A DNA stretch of 5,818 nucleotides, from NCBI GenBank assembly GCA_014381035.1, contig JACMIS010000639.1, positions 1 to 5,818 of the forward strand, written 5' to 3'. Of this stretch, positions 1 through 5,818 are shown in pieces (position 1 is the first letter of the stretch; every line of letters begins with the position of its first letter). A program made the position numbers and the translations under genes. Below the pieces are notes generated by a model. That model was not told the DNA's origin. It was given only the letters and a program-made list of their open reading frames with translations, and searched no databases. This stretch comes from Armatimonadota bacterium (GTDB lineage: Bacteria; Armatimonadota; Armatimonadia; Armatimonadales; Armatimonadaceae).

Positions 1-659
1 ACATTGAGGGGAATCCGGTGCCGCTAGTGTCGGTACTCACGGTGGATAGCGGGGTGCCGAACGTGCGCTTTGACGGAACGGAGCGGATAAACTTCGGGCA
101 GGCAGGCTTGAACGTTAACGCGTTGACGCAGTTCGGGATTCCGCCCGCGACCGCGCAACAGATCGTCGCGCAGGGGGGCTACACCAGTTTTGCCGCGCTG
201 TTGATCGAGCCGGGAATCAGTACGGATTCCGCCGGACAACTTTTGGACGCGGTGACGTTCACGAACGGCGACCGGGTGCCCGGAAAGATGAATCTCAATA
301 CGGCGACGCAAACCGTGCTGGAAACATTGCCTGACATGCTCCCGGATGTCGCCGCGTCCATCGTTTCGCGGCAGTCTGCCGGTGGCTTTACGCGGCTGAG
401 CGAACTCACCACGGTCTCCGGAATATCGGGCGGGTTGTTGCCGCGCATCGCCGATGCCGTGACAGTGGGTAGCGATACCTGGATCGTGCGGGCGGACGGC
501 GAGAGTGGCGGCGTCGTGGTCCCGTTGGAGGTCGTCATCGGGATACGGGGCGGGCAAGCGCGGATTTTGACCTGGGAACGGATCGCGGGGCGGGCTATCC
601 CCGAGCGATGGGGTTGGGCAAGCGAGCCAACCTCGACAGTAGAAGCAGGAACACAGTGA
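1..659 (+). CDS. gspK: GspK-like minor pseudopilin, C-terminal part (5' end outside window)
   Basis: This is the C-terminal part of a general secretion pathway protein K. The frame is open to the left edge (first whole codon at 3), so the GTG at 18 is probably not the true start; the N-terminal prepilin signal and transmembrane helix would lie upstream. The segment at about 39-92 (LTVDSGVPNV, then G-x-x-R-I-N) fits the conserved stretch before the helix-hairpin-helix (HhH) region of GspK. Two HhH-like units follow. The first (about 87-260) is degenerate. The second (about 285-465) has the hallmark MNLNTAT...VLETLP, then an I-V-S-R-Q segment, G-G-F-T-R-L-S-E-L and V-S-G-I. A short beta-rich end closes the protein. 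In the family, GspK caps the pseudopilus tip with GspI and GspJ. Its position directly upstream of a gspL gene supports the call. The TGA stop (657-659) overlaps the GTG start of that gene. Confidence 0.85.
   Translation, partial: IEGNPVPLVSVLTVDSGVPNVRFDGTERINFGQAGLNVNALTQFGIPPATAQQIVAQGGYTSFAALLIEPGISTDSAGQLLDAVTFTNGDRVPGKMNLNTATQTVLETLPDMLPDVAASIVSRQSAGGFTRLSELTTVSGISGGLLPRIADAVTVGSDTWIVRADGESGGVVVPLEVVIGIRGGQARILTWERIAGRAIPERWGWASEPTSTVEAGTQ
647..650 (+). promoter_or_regulatory. Shine-Dalgarno AGGA that fixes the gspL start
   Basis: AGGA lies 5 bases before the GTG at 656-658, which overlaps the gspK stop TGA at 657-659. An in-frame ATG at 608 would give a protein 16 residues longer, but those residues (MGLGKRANLDSRSRNT) look unlike a GspL N-terminus and would need a 52-base overlap with gspK. 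The spacing and the stop-start overlap favour GTG 656. Confidence 0.7.
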
Positions 660-1978
660 TACGGTTAGCAGCGACAACAACTCTTCACATCGAGTGGGCA
701 CCCGACCGGGTCCGCGCGATGGATATAGCGAACGGGCGTCTGGCGGAAGGGGTCTCCCTTTCTACCTTGACCTCCGTCACACAGGGGCACACCGCCGCTC
801 TGGTCGGCGTGGACCGCGGACGCGTCTTTATGCGCACGGTTCGTTTGCCCAAAGCCGCGACCGAGGACCTGCGCCGGATCATCGGCATCCAGACCGCACA
901 ATCGTTCCCGATCCCTGCCGAGCAGTTGACATTCGATTTTATACAGACCGGCGACACCAACGCGGACGGAACGCTGACCATTGTCGCTGCCGTGCGTTCG
1001 GCAGACCTGCGCCGCATCCGTTCCGAACTGGAGGAAGTCAGTCTGACGCCGTCCCGGATTCTGCCGATCTCGCTCAGTGCGATTGCCGTCGCCGCGCAAG
1101 CAGGAGCCGGTGCGGACGCGCTGGTAGTCGAACAGGTGACCGGTGGATGCACACTCGATGTGGTCGGCGGAGGGGTCGTGCTGTTCAGTCGGGTGACGGC
1201 GGCGACGCGGGACCTGTCTTCCGAGATCCGGCGTACGCTCGCCGCCGCCGGAGCGGACGATCTGCCCGTCGTCGCCGTGAATCTGGCGGAGTCGGCTCTG
1301 CCGGGAGCGTTACCCGCGACGCAAGGCTCCCTTGCCTTGCTCCACCGTGCCCCGGAAACGTTCGCGTTCGAGTTGGAGGAAGACCGGGTCACCGCGGGTA
1401 AACGGCGGGTTTCGGCACGGATGCGCCTCGCGAGTCTGATGCTCGCTTCGGCGATTCTGCTGGCGGTTCTCATCTGGGCGGATCGCTCGGATGCGTTGGC
1501 GGTGGTGCGGCGCAGTGAGGGAACGTGGACACGTCAACTCAGTCGGCTACGCTCGATCCGCAACACCGAGGTCGAGCGAGCGCAACGGGCGACGGCGATT
1601 CACACCAACATCGAACGCGCTTTCGAACCGGCGCAACCGGTCAGCGATGTGGCGACTGTGATCGGGGACGTTCTGCCGCAGGGTGCCTGGTTGACCGGCT
1701 TGAATATCGAACGCGGCAAAGTCCTGCAGATCCGAGGTACGGCGTTGACGACCGATCATGTCGCCCGGTTTGTGGATACCCTCGGCGCGAACCGCCGATT
1801 CCGCGACGTAAAATTAGTATTCGCCAACGAGGCACGCATCGCCGAAAAGCCCGTGGTACAGTTCAACGTCACGGCGGTAGCGGTCGGCAACCTTCCGCTA
1901 CCCGTCGCGACGAAAACGAAGAAAGGGGCGACACCCCGCCCCGGCACCACTGGCGCGGCGACAGGGAGTTCACAATGA
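656..1978 (+). CDS. gspL: GspL-like inner-membrane platform protein (PilM-like and PilN-like halves fused)
   Basis: The protein is 440 residues from GTG 656. Residues 1-250 resemble the actin-like fold of PilM and cytoplasmic GspL, for example VRLPKAATEDLRRIIGIQTA and the following F-P-I-P-A-E-Q-L-x-F-D-F. One transmembrane helix follows at about 258-275 (LASLMLASAILLAVLIWA), then a basic, coiled-coil-like stretch (about 280-325). A periplasmic PilN/GspL-type ferredoxin-like domain spans about 329-410, with VIGDVLPQGAWLTGL and the pattern I-R-G-x-A near its core. The C-terminal 25-30 residues are Thr/Gly/Pro/Lys-rich and probably disordered. In the family, GspL binds the N-terminal domain of the GspE ATPase on the cytoplasmic side and pairs with GspM in the periplasm. 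The usual actin-type phosphate motif near the N-terminus is absent (IRLAATTTLHIEW instead of G-I-D-x-G), as expected for GspL, which does not hydrolyse ATP. The gene sits between gspK and gspM, as in many T2SS operons. An alternative name would be a PilM-PilN fusion of a type IV pilus. Confidence 0.8.
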   Translation: MIRLAATTTLHIEWAPDRVRAMDIANGRLAEGVSLSTLTSVTQGHTAALVGVDRGRVFMRTVRLPKAATEDLRRIIGIQTAQSFPIPAEQLTFDFIQTGDTNADGTLTIVAAVRSADLRRIRSELEEVSLTPSRILPISLSAIAVAAQAGAGADALVVEQVTGGCTLDVVGGGVVLFSRVTAATRDLSSEIRRTLAAAGADDLPVVAVNLAESALPGALPATQGSLALLHRAPETFAFELEEDRVTAGKRRVSARMRLASLMLASAILLAVLIWADRSDALAVVRRSEGTWTRQLSRLRSIRNTEVERAQRATAIHTNIERAFEPAQPVSDVATVIGDVLPQGAWLTGLNIERGKVLQIRGTALTTDHVARFVDTLGANRRFRDVKLVFANEARIAEKPVVQFNVTAVAVGNLPLPVATKTKKGATPRPGTTGAATGSSQ

Positions 1979-2547
1979 TCAATTTCAAACGACAGGACGA
2001 TATACTGCCCAGTTCGCTGATAGTGGCGGCGATCCTGATGCTATTCGCGACCCTGCTTTACATGGTTCTGGTTCCGGTGCCGAGCACGGCGGGACTCGCC
2101 AAAGGGCGAGACCTGAGTCGGCGCAAGCTCACCCAGGAGATCGAGGCGGCACGTGAACGGGCGGACGAACTGGAAAAAACGAACCGGGCGTATCTCTGGA
2201 ACGAGACCGCTGAATCGGTGACTGCCAGTGTGCTGGGCGATGTCACGGCGCAAGCGCGGCGCAAGTCACTCAAGATGACTGCGTTTCGCCCGCAACGCCC
2301 GCAAACACTGGAAACCCTGACCGAGTTACCGTTCAGCGTTCAACTGTCGGGACCATACCCGGCGGTGCGCGATGTGGTTTCGTCACTCAATACGCCGCAA
2401 AGCCGGATCGCCCTGCGTTCGCTTCAGATGGCATCCTCCGACGGCGGTTCCAGTGCCGTGACCGCGACAATCGCCTTTTCCGCCTATACCGTTCTTCCGA
2501 AAAAGCCTGCCACGAGATCGGCGACGGGGGTCAACAAGAATGGCTAA
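1975..2547 (+). CDS. gspM: GspM / PilO-like inner-membrane platform protein
   Basis: The protein is 190 residues. The ATG at 1975 overlaps the gspL stop (ATGA) and has AGGGAG at 1963-1968, 6 bases upstream, so this start is preferred over in-frame codons further upstream inside gspL. A short polar N-terminus (MINFKRQDD) leads into one transmembrane helix at about 14-33 (LIVAAILMLFATLLYMVLV). A charged, heptad-like helix follows (about 41-95, rich in Arg, Glu and Lys). The rest (about 98-174) matches the PilO / GspM-subtype-b ferredoxin-like fold: LPFSVQLSGPYPAVRDVVSS is the familiar 'beta strand, G-x-Y, helix' signature, followed by R-I-A-L-R-S-L-Q-M and a final strand ending near SAYTVLP. 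In the family this protein forms dimers with GspL/PilN through coiled coils and the periplasmic fold, and stabilises the platform. It is closer to PilO than to classical enterobacterial GspM. gspC starts inside its last codons. Confidence 0.78.
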   Translation: MINFKRQDDILPSSLIVAAILMLFATLLYMVLVPVPSTAGLAKGRDLSRRKLTQEIEAARERADELEKTNRAYLWNETAESVTASVLGDVTAQARRKSLKMTAFRPQRPQTLETLTELPFSVQLSGPYPAVRDVVSSLNTPQSRIALRSLQMASSDGGSSAVTATIAFSAYTVLPKKPATRSATGVNKNG

Positions 2548-3241
2548 AATCAGTCGCCCTATCGTTTATGTGGTCGTCGCGGCGGTCGCGATCTACGCCA
2601 TCGTCCTCGTGACCGAGCCGGAAAAACCGGTCACGAAACCCAAAAAAAGAACCAGTCTCGGTGCCGGTGCGAAGGCACCCGCCGGATTCCTGACCGAAGA
2701 TCTGACGGCGACGTTTACCCGCTATCAGGGGAAATCGCGGGACGCGTTCAAGCCTGGGATCATGCCGAAACAAACGGTGATGAACACACTTCCGGGAGGG
2801 CGCGACTCGGACGGTGTACTCTCCGGTCCCGGCTTGCGCGGTTCGTGGACCCTGACCGGTATCAATATTCTCGACGGCGACCGTAGCGCGTTGATCGAGA
2901 ACGCCACGACCGGCGACAGTGCCTTCCTGAAGTCCGGCGATTCCTGGAACGGGCTACAGGTCGTCGCCATCGAATCAGATACCGTCGTCTTCCTGAACAC
3001 GCTCGGACAGCGCACGCAGTTAAAGTTCGTGGACCCGAACGATGAAACTCCTACTACGCCCGGCACTACCACTATCACCCCCGGCACCACACCGGGGCGG
3101 ACCGTGATCACGGTCACGCCGATCAACAAGAACGGTCTCACCGTGGCACCGGGGGGCGTCGCGCCGGTGATCCCCGCACTCCCCTCAGCGACCACCGGTG
3201 GTCTGGGGGCAAACCTGCCCCCGACACGCGGTCGCCAATAA
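2540..3241 (+). CDS. gspC: GspC-like connector protein with HR domain and Pro/Thr/Gly-rich tail
   Basis: The protein is 233 residues. The ATG at 2540 lies 8 bases inside the end of gspM; a G-run at 2526-2530, 9 bases upstream, may serve as a weak ribosome site. A single N-terminal transmembrane helix (about 8-24, IVYVVVAAVAIYAIVLV) has only a few residues before it, as in GspC. A basic linker (about 28-37, KPVTKPKKR) and an unassigned region follow. Residues about 99-164 look like the GspC/PilP homology region: L-R-G-S-W-T-L-T-G-I, then S-A-L-I-E-N, F-L-K-S-G-D-S-W, V-V-A-I-E-S-D-T-V-V-F-L and Q-L-K-F-V. This small beta domain docks on the N0 domain of the secretin, and the secretin gene comes next. 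Residues 165-233 are a Pro/Thr/Gly-rich, probably unstructured tail. No PDZ domain or C-terminal coiled coil is seen, although many GspC proteins have one. PilP is the alternative, but PilP is a lipoprotein and no lipobox cysteine is present. Confidence 0.72.
   Translation: MAKISRPIVYVVVAAVAIYAIVLVTEPEKPVTKPKKRTSLGAGAKAPAGFLTEDLTATFTRYQGKSRDAFKPGIMPKQTVMNTLPGGRDSDGVLSGPGLRGSWTLTGINILDGDRSALIENATTGDSAFLKSGDSWNGLQVVAIESDTVVFLNTLGQRTQLKFVDPNDETPTTPGTTTITPGTTPGRTVITVTPINKNGLTVAPGGVAPVIPALPSATTGGLGANLPPTRGRQ
2607..2636. repeat. 9-bp inverted repeat inside gspC
   Basis: The arms TCGTGACCG (2607-2615) and CGGTCACGA (2628-2636) are perfect complements around a 12-base loop. They lie about 70 bases into gspC, across the end of the transmembrane helix and the basic linker. 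Chance occurrence in a window of this size is plausible. Confidence 0.4.
3079..3097 (+). repeat. GC-rich hairpin in gspC tail
   Basis: CCCCGG (3079-3084) can pair with CCGGGG (3092-3097) around a 7-base loop. It falls in the Pro/Thr/Gly-rich tail of gspC and is the first of several inverted repeats before gspD. Confidence 0.45.
3100..3115. repeat. 16-bp perfect palindrome in gspC tail
   Basis: GACCGTGATCACGGTC reads the same on both strands. As RNA it could form a 6-bp stem with a GAUC loop; as DNA it has the symmetry of a dimeric-protein site, though nothing shows that it is one. It encodes part of the R-T-V-I-T-V tail of GspC, about 150 bases before the gspD start. Confidence 0.55.
3191..3222 (+). 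repeat. Tandem palindrome and strong hairpin near the gspC-gspD junction
   Basis: ACCACCGGTGGT (3191-3202) is a perfect 12-bp palindrome. Two bases later GGGGGCA (3205-3211) can pair with TGCCCCC (3216-3222) around a 4-base loop. No T-run follows, so it is not a standard rho-independent terminator. It ends 17 bases before the gspC stop and 40 bases before the gspD start, where it could affect ribosome passage, mRNA processing or decay. Confidence 0.5.
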
Positions 3242-3262
3242 CAGTCAAAGCAGTTACGCACC

Positions 3263-5806
3263 ATGAAAAGAAATCAACCCATCACACCCCGCATCGCGGC
3301 ACTTGTTGTCGCCACTGCCGCCGCGCTTCCCACTGCCGCTTTCGCGCAATTCGATTTCGGCGGCAGGAGCCGGGATTCGCAACCGCCCGCCTGGAAGCAG
3401 TTCAACCTGAATACCAAGACACGGGTCAAAATGGACTTCCGCAATGCCAGCATAGACGCCGTGCTCAAGATGCTCAGCGAGGCGAGCGGCATCCCGATCA
3501 TCAAGGACCCGAATCTAACCGGCGGCATTACGCTGCAAAGCCCGAAACAGCAAACGCTCGGGGATGCGTTCTCGATGCTGGATACGGTACTGGGTCTGAA
3601 GAATTTTTCCATCGCCAAGGAGAACAACTTTCTGGTAGTGCGCCCGAAAGGGCAGGATAACCGGGCGCAATTCGCCGAGCGTTTCGGCGGGCGATTTGGC
3701 GGCGGCAGTGGTGGCGGATCAGAAGGGCAGGGGCGTTCCGAGGGGCGCGACAGCCTGCCGCAACTGCGCGTTTACACGATCAGATATGCCAACGCGACCC
3801 AGGTCGCCCGCGTCATCAACGAAGTGTTCGCGTTGCCGCCGACACCTGGCAATCAAGGCGGAAACCAGCAACAAGGTAACAATAACAACCAGCAGGGCGG
3901 GAACAACCAGCGCGGGGGCGGCGGCGGGCGACGCGGGGGAGGTGGTGGCGGGCGGGCGTTAACTGGCTCCACGGTCAAGGCGTCGTCGGACGATTTCAGC
4001 AACTCGGTGATCGTCAATGCGCCGGGCAGCGACCACGAACAGATCGGGCGGCTGATCGATCAGATAGACAAGCAGACCGATCAGCCGCAGCAGTCCAAAG
4101 TGTTCCGCCTGGTTTACGCCAATGCGATAGAAATGGCACCTCTGGTGCAGAACGTTCTCGTTAGCAACGCCCCACGCGGTCGTGGCGGGATCGGTACCCA
4201 GAACGTTCCTATCGATCAACGTTTCCAGCAGGCGCAACGATTCGGCTCCGCGCAGGCGGCGTTCGGCACCGTGGTTCCCGACCCGCGCACGAATACCCTC
4301 GTCGTCACGGCGACACAGGACAGCCTTCTGATCGCGGAAAAGGTAGTTGCCGAACTCGATAAAGAGGTTTCGTTCGAGTCGAGCACGTTTGTGATCACGC
4401 TACAAAACGCGCGCGCCGACATCGTTTCCCAGTTGCTCAACCAGTCGTTCGGCAACCGAAACGGCGGCGGTGGGGGCAATTTCGGCGGCGGCAACCTGAA
4501 CCGTACCAATAACAACCGCACCAACGCGACTCAGCGACGCGCGACGGGCTTAAACGGGGGCAACCGCTCGGTGCCTTTGCCGGAAGCGGGGGCATCCGGC
4601 AGAACCCGTGCCGCGGGAGAACCGGACGACAGCACGGCGTCGGCGGACTCTGCCGCCCTGCCACTCGACCTCGACGATCCCCAAGCCGAATCGGGCGAAC
4701 TCGCGACCCGCGTCACGGTGCAGGACGGTATCCAGGTCGCGCAAGGGCAAAACCGACGCGGCGGACAGGGAAATCAGGGCGGGCAACGGTCGCAACAGGT
4801 GGTCGGGGGAAGCGGTTTAGACAGTAATGGTCGCCAGGTCAATGTGCGGGATCTGACCGGACAAGTCGTCGTCGTGCCCGATATTAACACCAATAGCGTG
4901 ATCGTCGTCACGTCGCCGGAGAACCGGGAGTTGCTGGAAAGTATCCTGCAACAGTTGGACAAGATTCCCGAGCAAGTCATGATCGAAACCCTGATCGTCG
5001 AGGCGAGTCTGGACGCGTCCAGCAAGTTAGGCGTCGAATTCAATCTGAACCAGACCGGTATTTTCGGGAACAAGAACGTTTCCGGGGTCGGCGGGAACTC
5101 GTTCGGGTTGCAAGCGAACGCCGGTCAGCCACAGGGTTTGCGCTACACCCTCACGGGCACCCAGTACGGCGTCTTCCTGCAAGCGTTGGAGACCGACAGC
5201 CGCTTCGAGGTGCTTTCGACGCCGCGCATCTTTACCAGCAACAACTCGACGGCAGAGATCAACATCAGCCAGAGCCTGCCCTACGTCGTCAACCAGCGGT
5301 TCGACACCAACGGCAACGCGATCTTCAACTACGACTTCCTGGATGTCGGCATCATTCTCACTGTCACGCCACGGATCACATCGAACGGCTATGTGACGAT
5401 GGACGTGACCCAGACCGCGAACGATTTCGTCCGCTACACCGACTTCAACGCGCCGGTCGTCAACCAGCGCCAGGCACAAACCACGGTCAGCGTCCGCGAC
5501 GGCGAGACGATTGTACTCGGCGGGATCATCAAAAATTCGATCTCGACCACGGTCAACAAGGTCCCGCTCCTCGGCGACATCCCGCTTCTGGGCAACCTGT
5601 TCCGCTCGAAATCGGATGTCAAGAACAAGACCGAACTGCTCGTCTTCCTGACCCCGCGCATTGTCCGCGACGCCACCGAGGCACGCAAACTGCGCGACGA
5701 CACCGAGCAAAAAATAAACAAAAAGACTCGCGAACGCGTCGACGCAACGCTTACACCGAATCCCGCGAAACCGGTCCTGCCTGAATTGGAGAAAAAGTCG
5801 CCGTAA
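3263..5806 (+). CDS. gspD: GspD-like outer-membrane secretin with long low-complexity inserts
   Basis: The complete secretin is 847 residues. A Sec signal peptide (M-K-R-N, hydrophobic core at 11-22, likely cleavage after AFA at 28) sends it to the periplasm; no lipobox is seen. N0 spans about 47-130 (VKMDFRNASIDAVLKMLSEA) and is followed by a Gly-rich linker. N1 is about 168-273, interrupted by a Gly/Asn/Gln-rich loop at 194-235. N2 is about 278-371 (GTVVPDPRTNTLVVTA). N3 runs from about 375 to 566 and is split by a roughly 134-residue insert (397-530) before GQVVVVPDINTNSVIVV. The secretin pore (about 570-801) contains EQVMIETLIVEASLD, FEVLSTPRIFTSNN and the signature VPLLGDIPLLGNLF, ending in ELLVFLTPRIV. 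A charged 46-residue tail follows. N0-N3 without AMIN domains fits GspD better than PilQ. Fifteen or so copies normally form the gated channel, and N0 contacts GspC, encoded just upstream. The ATG at 3263 gives a good signal peptide but has no clear Shine-Dalgarno sequence in the 21-base gap. Confidence 0.92.
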   Translation: MKRNQPITPRIAALVVATAAALPTAAFAQFDFGGRSRDSQPPAWKQFNLNTKTRVKMDFRNASIDAVLKMLSEASGIPIIKDPNLTGGITLQSPKQQTLGDAFSMLDTVLGLKNFSIAKENNFLVVRPKGQDNRAQFAERFGGRFGGGSGGGSEGQGRSEGRDSLPQLRVYTIRYANATQVARVINEVFALPPTPGNQGGNQQQGNNNNQQGGNNQRGGGGGRRGGGGGGRALTGSTVKASSDDFSNSVIVNAPGSDHEQIGRLIDQIDKQTDQPQQSKVFRLVYANAIEMAPLVQNVLVSNAPRGRGGIGTQNVPIDQRFQQAQRFGSAQAAFGTVVPDPRTNTLVVTATQDSLLIAEKVVAELDKEVSFESSTFVITLQNARADIVSQLLNQSFGNRNGGGGGNFGGGNLNRTNNNRTNATQRRATGLNGGNRSVPLPEAGASGRTRAAGEPDDSTASADSAALPLDLDDPQAESGELATRVTVQDGIQVAQGQNRRGGQGNQGGQRSQQVVGGSGLDSNGRQVNVRDLTGQVVVVPDINTNSVIVVTSPENRELLESILQQLDKIPEQVMIETLIVEASLDASSKLGVEFNLNQTGIFGNKNVSGVGGNSFGLQANAGQPQGLRYTLTGTQYGVFLQALETDSRFEVLSTPRIFTSNNSTAEINISQSLPYVVNQRFDTNGNAIFNYDFLDVGIILTVTPRITSNGYVTMDVTQTANDFVRYTDFNAPVVNQRQAQTTVSVRDGETIVLGGIIKNSISTTVNKVPLLGDIPLLGNLFRSKSDVKNKTELLVFLTPRIVRDATEARKLRDDTEQKINKKTRERVDATLTPNPAKPVLPELEKKSP
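4048..4088. repeat. 11-bp perfect inverted repeat inside gspD
   Basis: GCGGCTGATCG (4048-4058) and CGATCAGCCGC (4078-4088) are perfect complements around a 19-base loop. They lie at the N1-N2 boundary of the secretin (around L-I-D-Q and T-D-Q-P). Eleven paired bases with so short a loop is uncommon by chance, though repeated use of similar Asp-Gln codons could produce it. No function is evident. Confidence 0.45.
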
Positions 5807-5818
5807 CCAATGGCGCAC

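Noticed and set aside
608..655. Earlier ATG start for gspL at 608
   Set aside because: It adds 16 polar residues unlike the family and a longer overlap with gspK; GTG 656 has AGGA at a good distance and a stop-start overlap.
24..701. A 225-codon open frame on the - strand opposite gspK
   Set aside because: The sense frame carries clear GspK HhH motifs; the antisense product is rich in Arg, Pro and His without any recognisable domain.
694..1401. A 235-codon + strand frame within gspL
   Set aside because: It overlaps the recognised gspL frame entirely and its product is Arg/Gly-rich, typical of an out-of-frame reading of GC-rich DNA.
1525..1974. Upstream extension of the gspM frame
   Set aside because: The frame is open back to 1525, but this part lies inside gspL and reads as an Arg/Asp-rich shadow. 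The ATG at 1975, with AGGGAG and the transmembrane helix right after it, is the credible start.
2642..2648. Run of seven A in gspC as a possible slippage or frameshift site
   Set aside because: The phase (CCC AAA AAA AGA) does not fit a standard -1 slippery heptamer, no downstream stem-loop is evident, and the GspC reading continues normally through its HR domain.
3205..3222. Rho-independent terminator between gspC and gspD
   Set aside because: The GC-rich stem lacks a following T-run and lies inside the gspC coding sequence.
5027..5818. A 263-codon open frame on the - strand opposite the secretin pore region
   Set aside because: It lies fully antisense to the most conserved part of gspD, its translation resembles no family I recognise, and long antisense frames are common in GC-rich genes.
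5810..5818. ATG GCG CAC three bases after the gspD stop as the start of a sixth gene
   Set aside because: Only three codons are visible and no ribosome site lies at a suitable distance (GGAG at 5788 is 18 bases away). The tight spacing would suit this operon, but it cannot be judged from the window.

Overview
The window is one dense block of five genes, all on the + strand, that encode the inner-membrane platform, connector and outer-membrane secretin of a type II secretion system (T2SS) or closely related type IV pilus machine. In order they are the 3' part of gspK (minor pseudopilin), a gspL-like gene (PilM-like plus PilN-like halves in one protein), a gspM/pilO-like gene, a gspC-like gene, and a complete gspD-like secretin. 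No RNA gene, transposon, CRISPR array or rho-independent terminator was seen, and there is no gene-free stretch above about 20 bases.

Layout: gspK is cut by the left edge (1-659). gspL starts at a GTG that overlaps the gspK stop by 3 bases (656-1978). gspM starts at an ATG overlapping the gspL stop (1975-2547). gspC overlaps gspM by 8 bases (2540-3241). gspD follows after a 21-base gap (3263-5806), and only 12 bases remain after it. The overlaps argue for one polycistronic mRNA with translational coupling across the first four genes. gspD is the exception: it has no recognisable Shine-Dalgarno sequence, and several inverted repeats in the end of gspC precede it.

How the genes work together, from knowledge of the families: GspL and GspM form the inner-membrane assembly platform, with GspL linking to the cytoplasmic ATPase. 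GspK belongs at the tip of the pseudopilus. GspC bridges the platform to the N0 domain of the GspD channel in the outer membrane. The ATPase (GspE), the polytopic GspF and the other pseudopilins are not in the window and may lie upstream.

Organism: a diderm bacterium, because it has an outer-membrane secretin with a Sec signal peptide. The DNA is moderately GC-rich. The order K-L-M-C-D differs from the proteobacterial C-D-E-...-K-L-M order, the GspL and GspM equivalents are PilN/PilO-like, and the secretin carries long Gly/Asn/Gln-rich inserts. These point away from a classical proteobacterium, and Armatimonadota or a similar deep-branching diderm phylum is a low-confidence guess. I found no evidence for a wholly new system. 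The unusual points are the inserts in the secretin, the disordered tail of GspC, and the structured stretch before gspD.
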